From: an uncultured Holophagaceae bacterium
GTDB taxonomy: Bacteria; Acidobacteriota; Holophagae; Holophagales; Holophagaceae
Direction of reading: 5' to 3'
NCBI GenBank assembly: GCA_903927605.1
Contig: CAIYNT010000199.1
Span: forward strand, 1-38,929
DNA: 38,929 nt
How positions within the stretch are numbered: position 1 is the stretch's first letter; each line of letters starts with the position of its first letter. Under the pieces are notes generated by a model. The model had not been told where the DNA came from. It made no database searches and saw only the letters and a list, made by a program, of their open reading frames with translations. A program made the position numbers and the translations under genes. Shown here one piece after another: positions 17,591 through 26,219 of the stretch.

Positions 17591-19075
17591 ATGGGCAAAA
17601 GTACTGGCTTCATCGAATACATGCGGGAACTGCCCGAGGACCGGTCACCCCTCGAACGGGTGAAGGACTGGAACGAGTCCCATCCCAGGGTTCCCGATGA
17701 GCTCCTCATGCGCCAGGGAGCACGCTGCATGGACTGCGGCACCCCCTACTGCCATACCGGCAAGCTCATGGGTGGTATGGCTTCAGGCTGCCCGCTGAAC
17801 AACCTCATCCCCGATTGGAACGATCTGGTCTACCACGGCCAATGGCAGCGGGCTCTCCGCCGCCTGCTCCGCACCAACAACTTTCCGGAGTTCACGGGCC
17901 GGGTCTGCCCCGCGCCCTGCGAAGGTTCCTGCACCGTAGGCCTGGGCGGCGATCCGGTCACCATCAAGGCCATCGAAGTCTCCATCATCGACAAGGCCTT
18001 CGAGGAGGGTTGGGTGGGCCCGGAACCCCCCCAGGTGCTCACCGGCAAGACCGTGGCCATCGTGGGTTCGGGCCCGGCCGGTCTGGCCTGCGCAGCCCAG
18101 CTCAACCGCGCCGGCCACACGGTCACGGTATTCGAGCGCGCGGACCGGGTGGGTGGACTGCTGATGTACGGCATCCCCAACATGAAGCTGGACAAGCGTC
18201 TGGTGGACCGGCGGGTGGGGCTCATGGCGCGCAATGGTGTCCGCTTCGTCACCGGTGTGGAGATCGGCCGGGACATCTCCACCGATAGCCTGCTGAGGGA
18301 CTATCACGCCACGGTCCTCTGCTGCGGCTCCACCCTGCCCCGGGATCTCGACCTGGAAGGCCGCCAGCTCCAGGGTGTCCACCAGGCCATGGACTTCCTC
18401 ACCCTGAACACCAAGAGCCTCCTGGACAGCGCCCACGCGGATGGCGCCTACATCTCCGCCAAGGGGAAAAACGTGGTGGTCATCGGCGGCGGCGACACCG
18501 GGACGGACTGCGTGGGCACCGCGCTGAGACACGGGGCCCGCTCTGTCACCCAGCTGGAGATCCTGCCCCAGCCGCCAGACCGACGGGCACCGGACAACCC
18601 CTGGCCCCAGTGGCCCAAGGTGAGCACCATGGACTACGGCCAGGAAGAGGCGGCCGCGCTGCAGGGTGCCGACCCCCGCATCTACAGCACTCAGACCCTG
18701 CGATTTGACGGAGCGGGTGGAACCGTCAAAGAAGTCCACACCATCGGCTTGAAGTGGTCCCGCAGCGCGGAGGGCCGCATGCAGAACGAGGAGGTCCCCG
18801 GCAGCGAGCGCGTGCTTCCCGCGGACCTGGTGCTGCTCGCCCTGGGTTTCCTTGGGCCCGAGCGGAAGGGCCCCATCACCGAACTGGGGCTCAGGCTGGA
18901 TGGCCGCGGCAACGTGGTGGCCGACGGCCAGCGCATGACCAGCATCCCCGGCGTCTTCGCCGCGGGGGACATGGTTCGCGGCCAGTCGCTGGTGGTCTGG
19001 GCCATCCACGAAGGGCGCAACACCGCCCGCAGCGTGGACCGCTACCTGATGTACGGGAAGACCTACCTGCTCTGA
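17591..19075 (+). CDS. gltD: Glutamate synthase, small subunit
   Basis: 494 residues; the flavoprotein that passes electrons from NAD(P)H to GltB. The N terminus carries the cysteines that bind the two 4Fe-4S clusters (CMDCGTPYC, Cys46, 49, 54, with Cys67; and CPAPCEGSC, Cys106, 110, 114), then the FAD site [14 protein letters not shown] (156-168) and the second dinucleotide site [13 protein letters not shown] for NAD(P)H, and the closing [16 protein letters not shown] motif. ATG 17591 is one base after the gltB stop; an ATG four codons earlier would overlap gltB and is less likely. Together gltB and gltD are clearly one operon. Two hairpins follow its stop. Confidence 0.97.
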   Translation: MGKSTGFIEYMRELPEDRSPLERVKDWNESHPRVPDELLMRQGARCMDCGTPYCHTGKLMGGMASGCPLNNLIPDWNDLVYHGQWQRALRRLLRTNNFPEFTGRVCPAPCEGSCTVGLGGDPVTIKAIEVSIIDKAFEEGWVGPEPPQVLTGKTVAIVGSGPAGLACAAQLNRAGHTVTVFERADRVGGLLMYGIPNMKLDKRLVDRRVGLMARNGVRFVTGVEIGRDISTDSLLRDYHATVLCCGSTLPRDLDLEGRQLQGVHQAMDFLTLNTKSLLDSAHADGAYISAKGKNVVVIGGGDTGTDCVGTALRHGARSVTQLEILPQPPDRRAPDNPWPQWPKVSTMDYGQEEAAALQGADPRIYSTQTLRFDGAGGTVKEVHTIGLKWSRSAEGRMQNEEVPGSERVLPADLVLLALGFLGPERKGPITELGLRLDGRGNVVADGQRMTSIPGVFAAGDMVRGQSLVVWAIHEGRNTARSVDRYLMYGKTYLL

Positions 19076-19080
19076 TGCTG

Positions 19081-19123
19081 TCCGGGGGGAGCCTGCTCGC
19101 TCTGCTCGCGATGTCCCCCCGGA
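19081..19123 (+). terminator. Hairpin 1 after gltD
   Basis: TCCGGGGGGA (19081-19090) is perfectly inverted as TCCCCCCGGA (19114-19123) around a 23-base loop containing two GCTCGC copies. It starts 5 bases after the gltD stop. It is GC-rich with no T-run, so either factor-assisted termination or mRNA stabilisation. Confidence 0.45.
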
Positions 19124-19129
19124 ACCCCC

Positions 19130-19162
19130 ACGCCTCCACTGGGCAAAGCCCAATGGAGGCGT
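19130..19162 (+). terminator. Hairpin 2 after gltD
   Basis: ACGCCTCCACTGGGC (19130-19144) pairs with GCCCAATGGAGGCGT (19148-19162) over 15 positions with a single mismatch and a 3-base AAA loop. It is a very strong stem just upstream of ispE (ATG 19191). No T-run follows. Most likely it ends or attenuates the gltBD transcript before ispE. Confidence 0.55.
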
Positions 19163-19190
19163 CTGAGCTAAGCTGGGCCCCGGAGGTCCG

Positions 19191-20024
19191 ATGCCCACGG
19201 AGCTGTGTCCGGCCAAGCTCAACCGTTTTCTCGCCGTACTCGGACGGCGGGCCGATGGGTTTCATGAGCTGGAGCTGGTCACCACCGTGCTTGCAGATAT
19301 CCCTGAGTTGATGGACACACTCGAGGGAGAACTCGCAGCAGGATTGACCCTCACCATCACGGGCCCCATGGGTGCAGGCCTGGTGGCCGACGAGAGCAAC
19401 CTGGTGATCAAGGCCTGGCGCCTGCTTGAAGAGGCGGCCAAACGCCCGCTGCCTGCCGTCCTCCGGCTGGAGAAGCGCATCCCCCACGGCGCGGGGCTCG
19501 GCGGCGGCAGCAGTGACGCAGCGGCGGCCCTGAGACTGGGCAACGACCTCTTTGATCTTGGATTCGATGACAAGGTCTTGCTTGGACTGGCCGCCGGCCT
19601 GGGCAGTGATGTGCCGTTGTTCCTGCTGGGCGGAACCGTGCTGGGCCTGGGTCGTGGAGAACGGGTCTTCCCGCTCCGCCCTGTGCCCCTGGAGCCCATC
19701 CTTCTTGTGCATGCCGGCCTGCACATCAGCACGCCCAGCGTGTACCGGTCCCTGCAGGACATCGGTTACCCCTTTCCGGAGGCACTGTCCTCCCAGCCGG
19801 AAGGCAAGACACCACCCTGGCGCAACGACCTGACGGGCGCGGCCCTGTGGGTGTGCCCACCCCTCGGAGACGTGCGGGATGCCCTCCGCGACACCGGCGG
19901 CGAACCCCTGCTCTGCGGCTCAGGCAGCTGCTGGGCGGCGAGGTACCAGACAGCGGGCAACCGTGATCTTGCCGCAAGGAGCCTGCGGAACTCCCACCCC
20001 GAATGGGGGATCTGGACAGCCTGA
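19191..20024 (+). CDS. ispE: 4-diphosphocytidyl-2-C-methyl-D-erythritol kinase
   Basis: 277 residues. A GHMP-family kinase that phosphorylates CDP-methylerythritol, the fourth step of the MEP isoprenoid pathway. It has the N-terminal PAKLN motif (Lys9), the glycine-rich ATP loop PHGAGLGGGSSDAAA (98-112), Asp140 in GSDVPLFL as the catalytic aspartate, and the C-terminal CGSGSCWAA loop. GGAGG 5 bases before ATG 19191 fixes the start. It is preceded by two hairpins that separate it from gltBD, and is followed after 50 bases by the ABC exporter genes, with no obvious terminator between. Confidence 0.95.
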   Translation: MPTELCPAKLNRFLAVLGRRADGFHELELVTTVLADIPELMDTLEGELAAGLTLTITGPMGAGLVADESNLVIKAWRLLEEAAKRPLPAVLRLEKRIPHGAGLGGGSSDAAAALRLGNDLFDLGFDDKVLLGLAAGLGSDVPLFLLGGTVLGLGRGERVFPLRPVPLEPILLVHAGLHISTPSVYRSLQDIGYPFPEALSSQPEGKTPPWRNDLTGAALWVCPPLGDVRDALRDTGGEPLLCGSGSCWAARYQTAGNRDLAARSLRNSHPEWGIWTA

Positions 20025-20074
20025 TGCTGTCCGCACAGCCTTCTCCCGTGGTATCTGTGAGATCCGAGGTGTTC

Positions 20075-20995
20075 ATGTCCGGCCCCGCCCTCCGCATCCG
20101 CGGCCTCAAGAAGGCCTTCCCCAAGGTCGTCGCCGTGGATGGTGTGGATCTGGAAGTGGCCAGAGGCGAAGTCTTCGGTCTGTTGGGTCCAAACGGCGCG
20201 GGCAAGACCACCACCCTGGAAATCATCGAAGGCCTGACCGTAGCCGATTCCGGCACCATTGAGATCCTCGGCCTGACCTGGGCGCACCAGGGCCAGGAGA
20301 TCCGCTCCCGCATCGGGGTCCAGTTGCAGAGCACCAGCCTCTTCAACAAGATCACCCCGCGGGAAGCCCTGGATCTCTATGGCAGCTACTACCCGAAGCG
20401 CCGAAGCACCGCGGACCTGCTGGCCCTGGTCCAGCTGGAGGAAAAGGCCGACGCCTACCACATCACCCTCAGCGGCGGCCAGCAGCAGCGCCTGGCGCTG
20501 GCACTGGCGCTGGTGAACGATCCGGAGATGGTCTTCCTGGACGAGCCCACCACCGGGCTCGATCCCCAGGCCCGCCGCAGTCTCTGGGATGTGGTGCACC
20601 GCATGAAAGGGGAAGGCCGGACCGTGGTGCTGACAACGCACTATATGGACGAGGCCGAAGCCCTCTGCGACCGGTTGGCCATCATGGACCGCGGACGGGT
20701 CATCGCCACAGGCACACCGGCCTCCCTCATCTCGGAGCTGGCCATACCCAGCGTGGTGGAGCTCACCTTCGAGGGCGCGGCACCGGACCCATCGGCCTTT
20801 GCCGCACGCCTGGGCCAGGTCGTAGAACCCCGCGCTGACCTCTGGGAGATCCGCACGCCCGACCCCAAGGCCCTGCTGCCTCGATTGCTGGAGGCCGCTG
20901 AAGCTGCCGCCATCCCCTTCCAACAGGTCCACATCCGCCGTGCCACGCTGGAGGATGTGTTCTTGACCCGCACGGGCCGGAGCCTGAGGGAGTAA
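20075..20995 (+). CDS. ABC transporter ATP-binding protein (ABC-2 exporter type)
   Basis: 306 residues. Complete nucleotide-binding domain with Walker A GPNGAGKTT (Lys44), Q-loop near VQLQS, the signature LSGGQQQRLAL (132 on), Walker B VFLDEPTTGLDP (Glu157) and the switch His in LTTHYMDEAEALCDR. The remaining 80 residues are the C-terminal extension typical of the CcmA/DrrA-like exporters. The permease follows after two bases, forming one exporter. GAGGTG 4 bases before ATG 20075 selects this start and not the GTG-like codons further up the frame. Substrate unknown; drug, lipid or polysaccharide export are all possible for the family. Confidence 0.95.
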   Translation: MSGPALRIRGLKKAFPKVVAVDGVDLEVARGEVFGLLGPNGAGKTTTLEIIEGLTVADSGTIEILGLTWAHQGQEIRSRIGVQLQSTSLFNKITPREALDLYGSYYPKRRSTADLLALVQLEEKADAYHITLSGGQQQRLALALALVNDPEMVFLDEPTTGLDPQARRSLWDVVHRMKGEGRTVVLTTHYMDEAEALCDRLAIMDRGRVIATGTPASLISELAIPSVVELTFEGAAPDPSAFAARLGQVVEPRADLWEIRTPDPKALLPRLLEAAEAAAIPFQQVHIRRATLEDVFLTRTGRSLRE

Positions 20996-20997
20996 TC

Positions 20998-22062
20998 ATG
21001 TTGCTCTGGCGGCAATTCGCGATGGAGTGGCGGCTCTACAGCCGCGACCGGGTGGCCATGTTCTTTAGCATCGTCTTCCCCGTGCTTCTGCTCCTGTTCT
21101 TCGGAACGATCTTCCGGGACAACGGGGGCCCCAAGCTCTCCCTGGTCCGAGTGGAATCTCAAATCCCCTCAGCCAGTGACAAGGCCTTGGATCAGGCCAT
21201 GGTCGATCTGCAACTCAAGGTCCAGGTTCTGCCGAAGGTCGAGGCCGAGGGCCGCTGGTCGAGGGGTGAGACGGCCACTCAGCTCGAATCCCTCGACGGG
21301 GGACGGAGCTACCGCCTGCGCCTGAACAGCTACCTCATGGCCCAGGCTGGGGCCACGGCCGGGCTGGTGAACCAGGCCTACCTGATGGCCCAGGCGCGCC
21401 TGAACGGTGCCCCCGAGCCGCAGCGTATTCCCGTCCAGGTGGAAAGCCCCGGCCACAAGCGGTCCACCAACTACGTCTCCTTCCTGCTGCCGGGCCTGCT
21501 GGGCCTGAATCTCGTCAGCATGGGCCTCTTCGCTGTGGGCATGACGAACGTGACCTACCGCGAGAAGGGGAAGTTCCGCCGCTTGGCTGTCACGCCACTG
21601 CCCAAGTGGATCTTCCTGCTGGGCCAAGTGCTGCATCGGCTCACCATGACCGTGGTTCAGGCGGGCATCCTGATCCTGGTGGGACGGCTGGCATTCGGCA
21701 TCCAGAACCAGGGCTCCATCCTGGACCTGCTCTTCATCATGACCCTTGGCACGGGCTGTTTCATGGCCATCGGCTTCGCCCTGAGCGGGTTCGCGGACAC
21801 CGTCGAGGGCTATGGCGCCATCGCCAACCTGGTGTTCTTCCCCCTCATGCTGCTCAGTGGCGTCTACTTCACCCTGGACGGGGCTCCAACCTGGCTTCAG
21901 CAGGTGGTGGCCATCCTGCCCTTGGCCCCCTTCCTCAGGGCTCTCCGGGCTCTATTCAATGATGGATCCGGTCTTGCCGGCCAGGGCATTGGCTTGTCGA
22001 TCGTTGGGGCCTGGGCCTTGGTCGCATTCATGGTCGCCCTCCGGCGTTTCCGATGGGCCTAA
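20998..22062 (+). CDS. ABC-2 type transporter permease
   Basis: 354 residues. One membrane helix near the N terminus (AMFFSIVFPVLLLLFFGTIF), a periplasmic domain of about 140 residues, then five more helices, the layout of ABC-2 exporters such as DrrB/YhhJ. The FRRLAVTPLPKWIFLLGQVL stretch is the cytoplasmic coupling-helix region typical of the family. It pairs with the ATPase gene two bases upstream; GAGGGAG lies 5-11 bases before its ATG. The periplasmic part has no similarity I can name, so the cargo cannot be inferred. Confidence 0.93.
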   Translation: MLLWRQFAMEWRLYSRDRVAMFFSIVFPVLLLLFFGTIFRDNGGPKLSLVRVESQIPSASDKALDQAMVDLQLKVQVLPKVEAEGRWSRGETATQLESLDGGRSYRLRLNSYLMAQAGATAGLVNQAYLMAQARLNGAPEPQRIPVQVESPGHKRSTNYVSFLLPGLLGLNLVSMGLFAVGMTNVTYREKGKFRRLAVTPLPKWIFLLGQVLHRLTMTVVQAGILILVGRLAFGIQNQGSILDLLFIMTLGTGCFMAIGFALSGFADTVEGYGAIANLVFFPLMLLSGVYFTLDGAPTWLQQVVAILPLAPFLRALRALFNDGSGLAGQGIGLSIVGAWALVAFMVALRRFRWA

Positions 22063-22110
22063 TCCTGGACAAGACTACGCCCCGACCATGGCCTGACCGA
22101 TGCTGAGGGC

Positions 22111-24912
22111 ATGATGGACCATCCTTCACGACAAGATCTCCGGGAGGCGCTCAACGCCGCTGAACTGCGGGCCAAGGGTCTGCAAGTGCGCCTGGATGGG
22201 ACCCAGGGGATTCTCGACGCCATTTCGGAGGCCATCTACATCCATGATGCCGATGGGCGTTTTCTGGACGTCAATCAGGGCGCTGCGCGGATGTATGGCT
22301 ACCCGCGGGACTTCTTCATCGGGAAGACCCCAGAGGTCCTCTCGGCCCCTGGACGCAACGATCTGGATGCAGTGGGCAAGGCCCTTCACAGGACTATCCA
22401 GGGGGAGCCCCAGCAGTTTGAATACTGGGGTCTCAAAGCGGACGGTACCGTCTTCCCCAAGGATGTCCGTCTCTATCCCGGAACCTATCTGGGACAGCAG
22501 GTGGTCATTGCCATTGCCCAGGACATCTCCGGCCGGAAGCGCGCCGAGCAGATCCGGGATGCCGCCTATCGAATCTCCGAGGCTGCCCTGGCGGCGAAGG
22601 ACCTATCAACCCTGTACCGATCCGTCCATGACATCCTGCGCACCCTGGTTCCGGCCGAGAACTGCTACATCGCCCTCCATGACACGAACACAGACACCCT
22701 CAGTTGGCCCTACTGGGTGGACCAGATGGATGAGGTCCCAGCGCCCCGGCCGTTCGGCAGAGGACTGACCGAGTACGTGATCCGGACGGGCCGACCGCAG
22801 TTCATCGATGACCATACGCTCCAAGCCCTAGTGGAAACGGGCGCGGCTGAGATCATCGGTTCAGATGGCCAGTCCTGGCTGGGCGTCCCCCTGCAAAATG
22901 AACGACGGACCTTTGGCGCGCTGGTCGTCCAGAGCTATGAGGGGGGGTACTGCTATCAGCGCGAAGACCTCGAGATCCTCACCTTCGTATCGGCCCAGAT
23001 TGCCATGGCCATTGATCGGAAGACCTTCGAGGAGCAGCTCAGGCTCGTCTCGGCCGCCGTGGATGGGGCACGGGACTCCCTGTTCTGGCTCACGGAGAGC
23101 GGGCAGATCCTATTCGTGAACGATGCCGCCTGCCTGGGCCTTGGCTATACGCGGGAGGAGTTGCTCTCCTTCACCATTCGGGACATCAACCCAAGCGTCA
23201 CCGCCGAAGTCTGGAGGACCTCCTGGGCAACGATCCACGCGGGATCCTCAAACATCCTGGAGACGACCCAGCGCCGAAAGAACGGGACCTTCCGGGATGT
23301 GGAAGTATCCAGGACCATCGTGAACTTCCAAGGGCGGGAGCTGCTCTTTTCGGCGGCCCGGGACATCACCGAACGGAAGGAAGCCGAGGCCGCCCTCCGC
23401 CACAGCGAGGAGAAGTTCTCACGCGCCTTCCACGCAAGCCCCGATGCCATCATCCTCACGCGGCTGAACGATGGCACCTACTTTGATGTCAGCGAAGGCT
23501 TCGAGAAGCTCACGGGCTGGACCCGGGCTGAAACCATCGGCAGGACCGCCCTCGACATGAACATCTGGGTCGATCCCGCGGATCGCCAGATGGCCGTTGA
23601 GCTGATCCGGGATCACGGCGAATACACGGGACTGGAGATCCCCTTCCACAAGAAGGACGGCACCATTCTGACGGGCCTGATGTCCGGGAAAACCATGGAG
23701 GTGGGTGGCGTCCCCTGCCTGCTGTCTGTCACCAGGGACATCACGGACCGCAAGGCCGCCGAATCGGCCCTGCAGCAATCCCAGAAGCTGGAAAGCCTGG
23801 GCATCGTCGCCGGTGGCATCGCCCACGATTTCAACAACCTACTCACCGTCGTGATGGGCAACCTGAATCTTGCCCAGATGCACCTGTCCGAGAACGCCCC
23901 GGCCCAGCCCTACCTGGCCAAAATGGAGGCCACCGTCCTGCGGGCCACGGAGTTGACCAAGCAGATGCTGGCCTATTCAGGCCGAGGGCATTTTCTCGTT
24001 AAACCCCAGGACCTCAACGAAGCCGTACGGGACGTCACCCACCTCCTCGAAGTGTCCATCTCCAAGAATGTCCTGTTGAGGCTCGACCTGGAGCACGGCC
24101 TGCCGGCAATCATGGCGGATGCTGCGCAGATCCAGCAGGTAGTCATGAACCTGGTGACCAATGCTTCTGATGCCATCGGGGATCACGAAGGCGTCATCCA
24201 CCTCTCCACATCAACAGCCCAGCTTGACGAGCGGGAACTCCAGACCGCCTACCGAGGGGAATCTCTGGAACCCGGGTGGTACGTCATCCTGGAAGTCAGG
24301 GACACCGGGATGGGCATGTCGTCCGATGTCATGGCGCGGATCTTCGATCCCTTCTTCACCACCAAGGCTTCCGGTCGGGGCCTGGGTCTGTCCGCCATGC
24401 TCGGCATCCTCCGGGGTCACAGGGCCGGATTGCGGATCAGGAGCGACGTGGATCGTGGCAGTACTTTCCGCCTCTGTTTTCCCGCTTCCAAGGAACAGTC
24501 CATCACCTCGGTCCCAGCCATCGAGGAGGCCACCGCGCACCCGCTCCGGGGCCGGGTGCTCCTGGTCGATGACGAGGACCTCATCCTCCAGACCATTGGC
24601 TCCGCCCTCAGGGCCCTCGGACTGGAGGTCCTCACGGCTGGGGATGGACTGGAGGCCCTGGAACAATTCAGAACGGCCAGGCCACGACCTGACCTGGTCC
24701 TCATGGACCTCACCATGCCCCGCATGGATGGCCGGGAGGCCTTCCAGGCCATGCACGACCTGGATCCCTCCGTTCCCGTGGTGCTGAGCAGTGGCTTCAC
24801 CGAGCAGGATTCCCTGCAAACCCTGTCGGGAAAGGGCCCGGCGGGTTTCATCCAGAAGCCCTACCGGGTCAAGGAACTCCGCCTGTTGCTGCAGAGGGTG
24901 CTGGGAGATTGA
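22111..24912 (+). CDS. Hybrid histidine kinase PAS-GAF-PAS-PAS-HisKA-HATPase-REC
   Basis: 933 residues, no signal peptide or membrane helix, so cytoplasmic. Order: PAS (about 30-150, with a YGYPRDFFIGKTPEVLS core), GAF (165-310), PAS (315-440), PAS (445-560), HisKA with His572 in GIAHDFNNLLTVV, HATPase_c (DTGMGMS, FDPFFTTKASGRGLGLS), then a receiver domain with phospho-acceptor Asp866 in LVLMDLTMPRMDG and the conserved Lys in FIQKPYRV. The HDFNN variant of the H box and the GRGLGL box are usual for PAS-rich soluble kinases. It should respond to an internal signal (redox, gas or small molecule). Its output is unclear, since there is no DNA-binding or cyclase domain. GAGGG lies upstream of ATG 22111. 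The MFS gene starts 38 bases later. Confidence 0.95.
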   Translation: MMDHPSRQDLREALNAAELRAKGLQVRLDGTQGILDAISEAIYIHDADGRFLDVNQGAARMYGYPRDFFIGKTPEVLSAPGRNDLDAVGKALHRTIQGEPQQFEYWGLKADGTVFPKDVRLYPGTYLGQQVVIAIAQDISGRKRAEQIRDAAYRISEAALAAKDLSTLYRSVHDILRTLVPAENCYIALHDTNTDTLSWPYWVDQMDEVPAPRPFGRGLTEYVIRTGRPQFIDDHTLQALVETGAAEIIGSDGQSWLGVPLQNERRTFGALVVQSYEGGYCYQREDLEILTFVSAQIAMAIDRKTFEEQLRLVSAAVDGARDSLFWLTESGQILFVNDAACLGLGYTREELLSFTIRDINPSVTAEVWRTSWATIHAGSSNILETTQRRKNGTFRDVEVSRTIVNFQGRELLFSAARDITERKEAEAALRHSEEKFSRAFHASPDAIILTRLNDGTYFDVSEGFEKLTGWTRAETIGRTALDMNIWVDPADRQMAVELIRDHGEYTGLEIPFHKKDGTILTGLMSGKTMEVGGVPCLLSVTRDITDRKAAESALQQSQKLESLGIVAGGIAHDFNNLLTVVMGNLNLAQMHLSENAPAQPYLAKMEATVLRATELTKQMLAYSGRGHFLVKPQDLNEAVRDVTHLLEVSISKNVLLRLDLEHGLPAIMADAAQIQQVVMNLVTNASDAIGDHEGVIHLSTSTAQLDERELQTAYRGESLEPGWYVILEVRDTGMGMSSDVMARIFDPFFTTKASGRGLGLSAMLGILRGHRAGLRIRSDVDRGSTFRLCFPASKEQSITSVPAIEEATAHPLRGRVLLVDDEDLILQTIGSALRALGLEVLTAGDGLEALEQFRTARPRPDLVLMDLTMPRMDGREAFQAMHDLDPSVPVVLSSGFTEQDSLQTLSGKGPAGFIQKPYRVKELRLLLQRVLGD

Positions 24913-24950
24913 GTGGGTCTACGGGCTACACTGGGAGGCTGGAGAGCCCT

Positions 24951-26219
24951 ATGCAGTCTTCCAAGCGAGCCCGGACGGCCATCTTCCTCACGGTCTTCGT
25001 CGACCTCCTGGGCTTCGGCATCGTCATTCCCATCCTTCCCCTCTACGCGCAGGCCATCGCCGACCACCCGAGCCACTGGATGGAAAGCGTCAACCATTTC
25101 ATCGGGCTTGGTGGCGTCGGAACCACGCCGGGGGCCTTCTGGGCCGGCGTAGGGTTTCTCAGCTACAGCCTCATGCAGTTCATCGCCTCACCCATCCTCG
25201 GCCGGGTGTCGGACAAGGTTGGACGCAAACCTGTGCTCTGGATCAGCCTCGTGGGCTCCGCCCTAGGCTACTTGATGCTCGCGCTCACCAGTCGCTTCGA
25301 GTGGATGCTGGCGGCCCGGGTTCTGGACGGCATCACCGGCGGCAACATCTCCGTGGCCCAAGCGGCCATGGCGGACAGTTCGGAACCGGAGGAACGCTCC
25401 AAGGCCATGGGCATGATCGGTGCTGCCTTCGGCCTGGGCTTCGTACTGGGTCCGGCCCTGGCGGGTGTCCTGAGCGGCAGCGCCTTTGGCCATCACCTGC
25501 TGCAGACCCGGGGTTGGCACCTGCCCTTTTTCGTGGCGGCGGGTCTGTCCCTCCTGGCTTCCATGATGGTTCTGTTCTGGCTTCCCGAGACCCTCACGGC
25601 CGAAGTTCGGGCCCGGGCCCGTTCCCACGAAAGCCGTGGCCACGCCTTGGTCAGGGCCATGAAGCGGGTCGGCATGCCCCAAATCCTGGGCGTGTCCCTG
25701 CTCTCCATGGCCGGCTTCGCCATGATGGAAGGCACCTTCGCGCTGCTGGTCCACGATCGCTTCGCTTTCCAGCAGCGTGAGGTGGGCTACCTCTTCGCTG
25801 GCATCGGCGTGCTGCTGGTGATCTACCAGGGAGGTCTGGTACGCGTGGTCGCCAAGCGCATACCCGAGCGGGTGGCCCTCATCACCGGCCTAGTGCTCAT
25901 GGCCCTGGCCCTGCCCCTGATGCCGAAGGCGCCCTGGATGTGGCCCTTCCTCCTGCTCTTGATTCCCCTCTCCTGGGGCAGCGGCATGGGCAGCACCGCG
26001 GGCACGGCCCTGGCCAGCCAGTTGACGCCCCCCGAGGAACAGGGGGGGCTCTTTGGCGTCATCAACGCCATGACCGGAGTGGGACGCATCATCGGCCCCG
26101 CGGTGGGAACCTTCACCTTCGCCCGCTGGGGTGGACAGTCCACCTACACTGTCGCAGGACTGACCCTGGGGCTGGCCCTCGTGCTCGCTGTGACGATCTC
26201 CCCGAAAGTGAATCGATGA
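24951..26219 (+). CDS. MFS transporter, DHA1/TetA-like
   Basis: 422 residues with about twelve membrane helices. The N terminus FLTVFVDLLGFGIVIPILPLY and the motif A loop GRVSDKVGRKPVLW are those of the TetA/DHA1 drug-proton antiporters; the motif C-like GFVLGPALAGVL is present, indicating an exporter. GGAGAG upstream supports ATG 24951. Its stop overlaps the hutH start as ATGA, which makes it the first gene of a five-gene coupled set. Coupling to an ammonia-lyase suggests it may move histidine, urocanate or a product of that pathway, but the family call would by itself predict drug efflux. Confidence 0.92.
   Translation: MQSSKRARTAIFLTVFVDLLGFGIVIPILPLYAQAIADHPSHWMESVNHFIGLGGVGTTPGAFWAGVGFLSYSLMQFIASPILGRVSDKVGRKPVLWISLVGSALGYLMLALTSRFEWMLAARVLDGITGGNISVAQAAMADSSEPEERSKAMGMIGAAFGLGFVLGPALAGVLSGSAFGHHLLQTRGWHLPFFVAAGLSLLASMMVLFWLPETLTAEVRARARSHESRGHALVRAMKRVGMPQILGVSLLSMAGFAMMEGTFALLVHDRFAFQQREVGYLFAGIGVLLVIYQGGLVRVVAKRIPERVALITGLVLMALALPLMPKAPWMWPFLLLLIPLSWGSGMGSTAGTALASQLTPPEEQGGLFGVINAMTGVGRIIGPAVGTFTFARWGGQSTYTVAGLTLGLALVLAVTISPKVNR

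Noticed and set aside
15388..17742. A 784-codon open frame antisense to gltB
   Set aside because: It lies wholly opposite a certain gene, has no recognisable motif or ribosome site, and its Gly/His/Asp/Val-rich composition is what the complement of GC-rich coding DNA gives.
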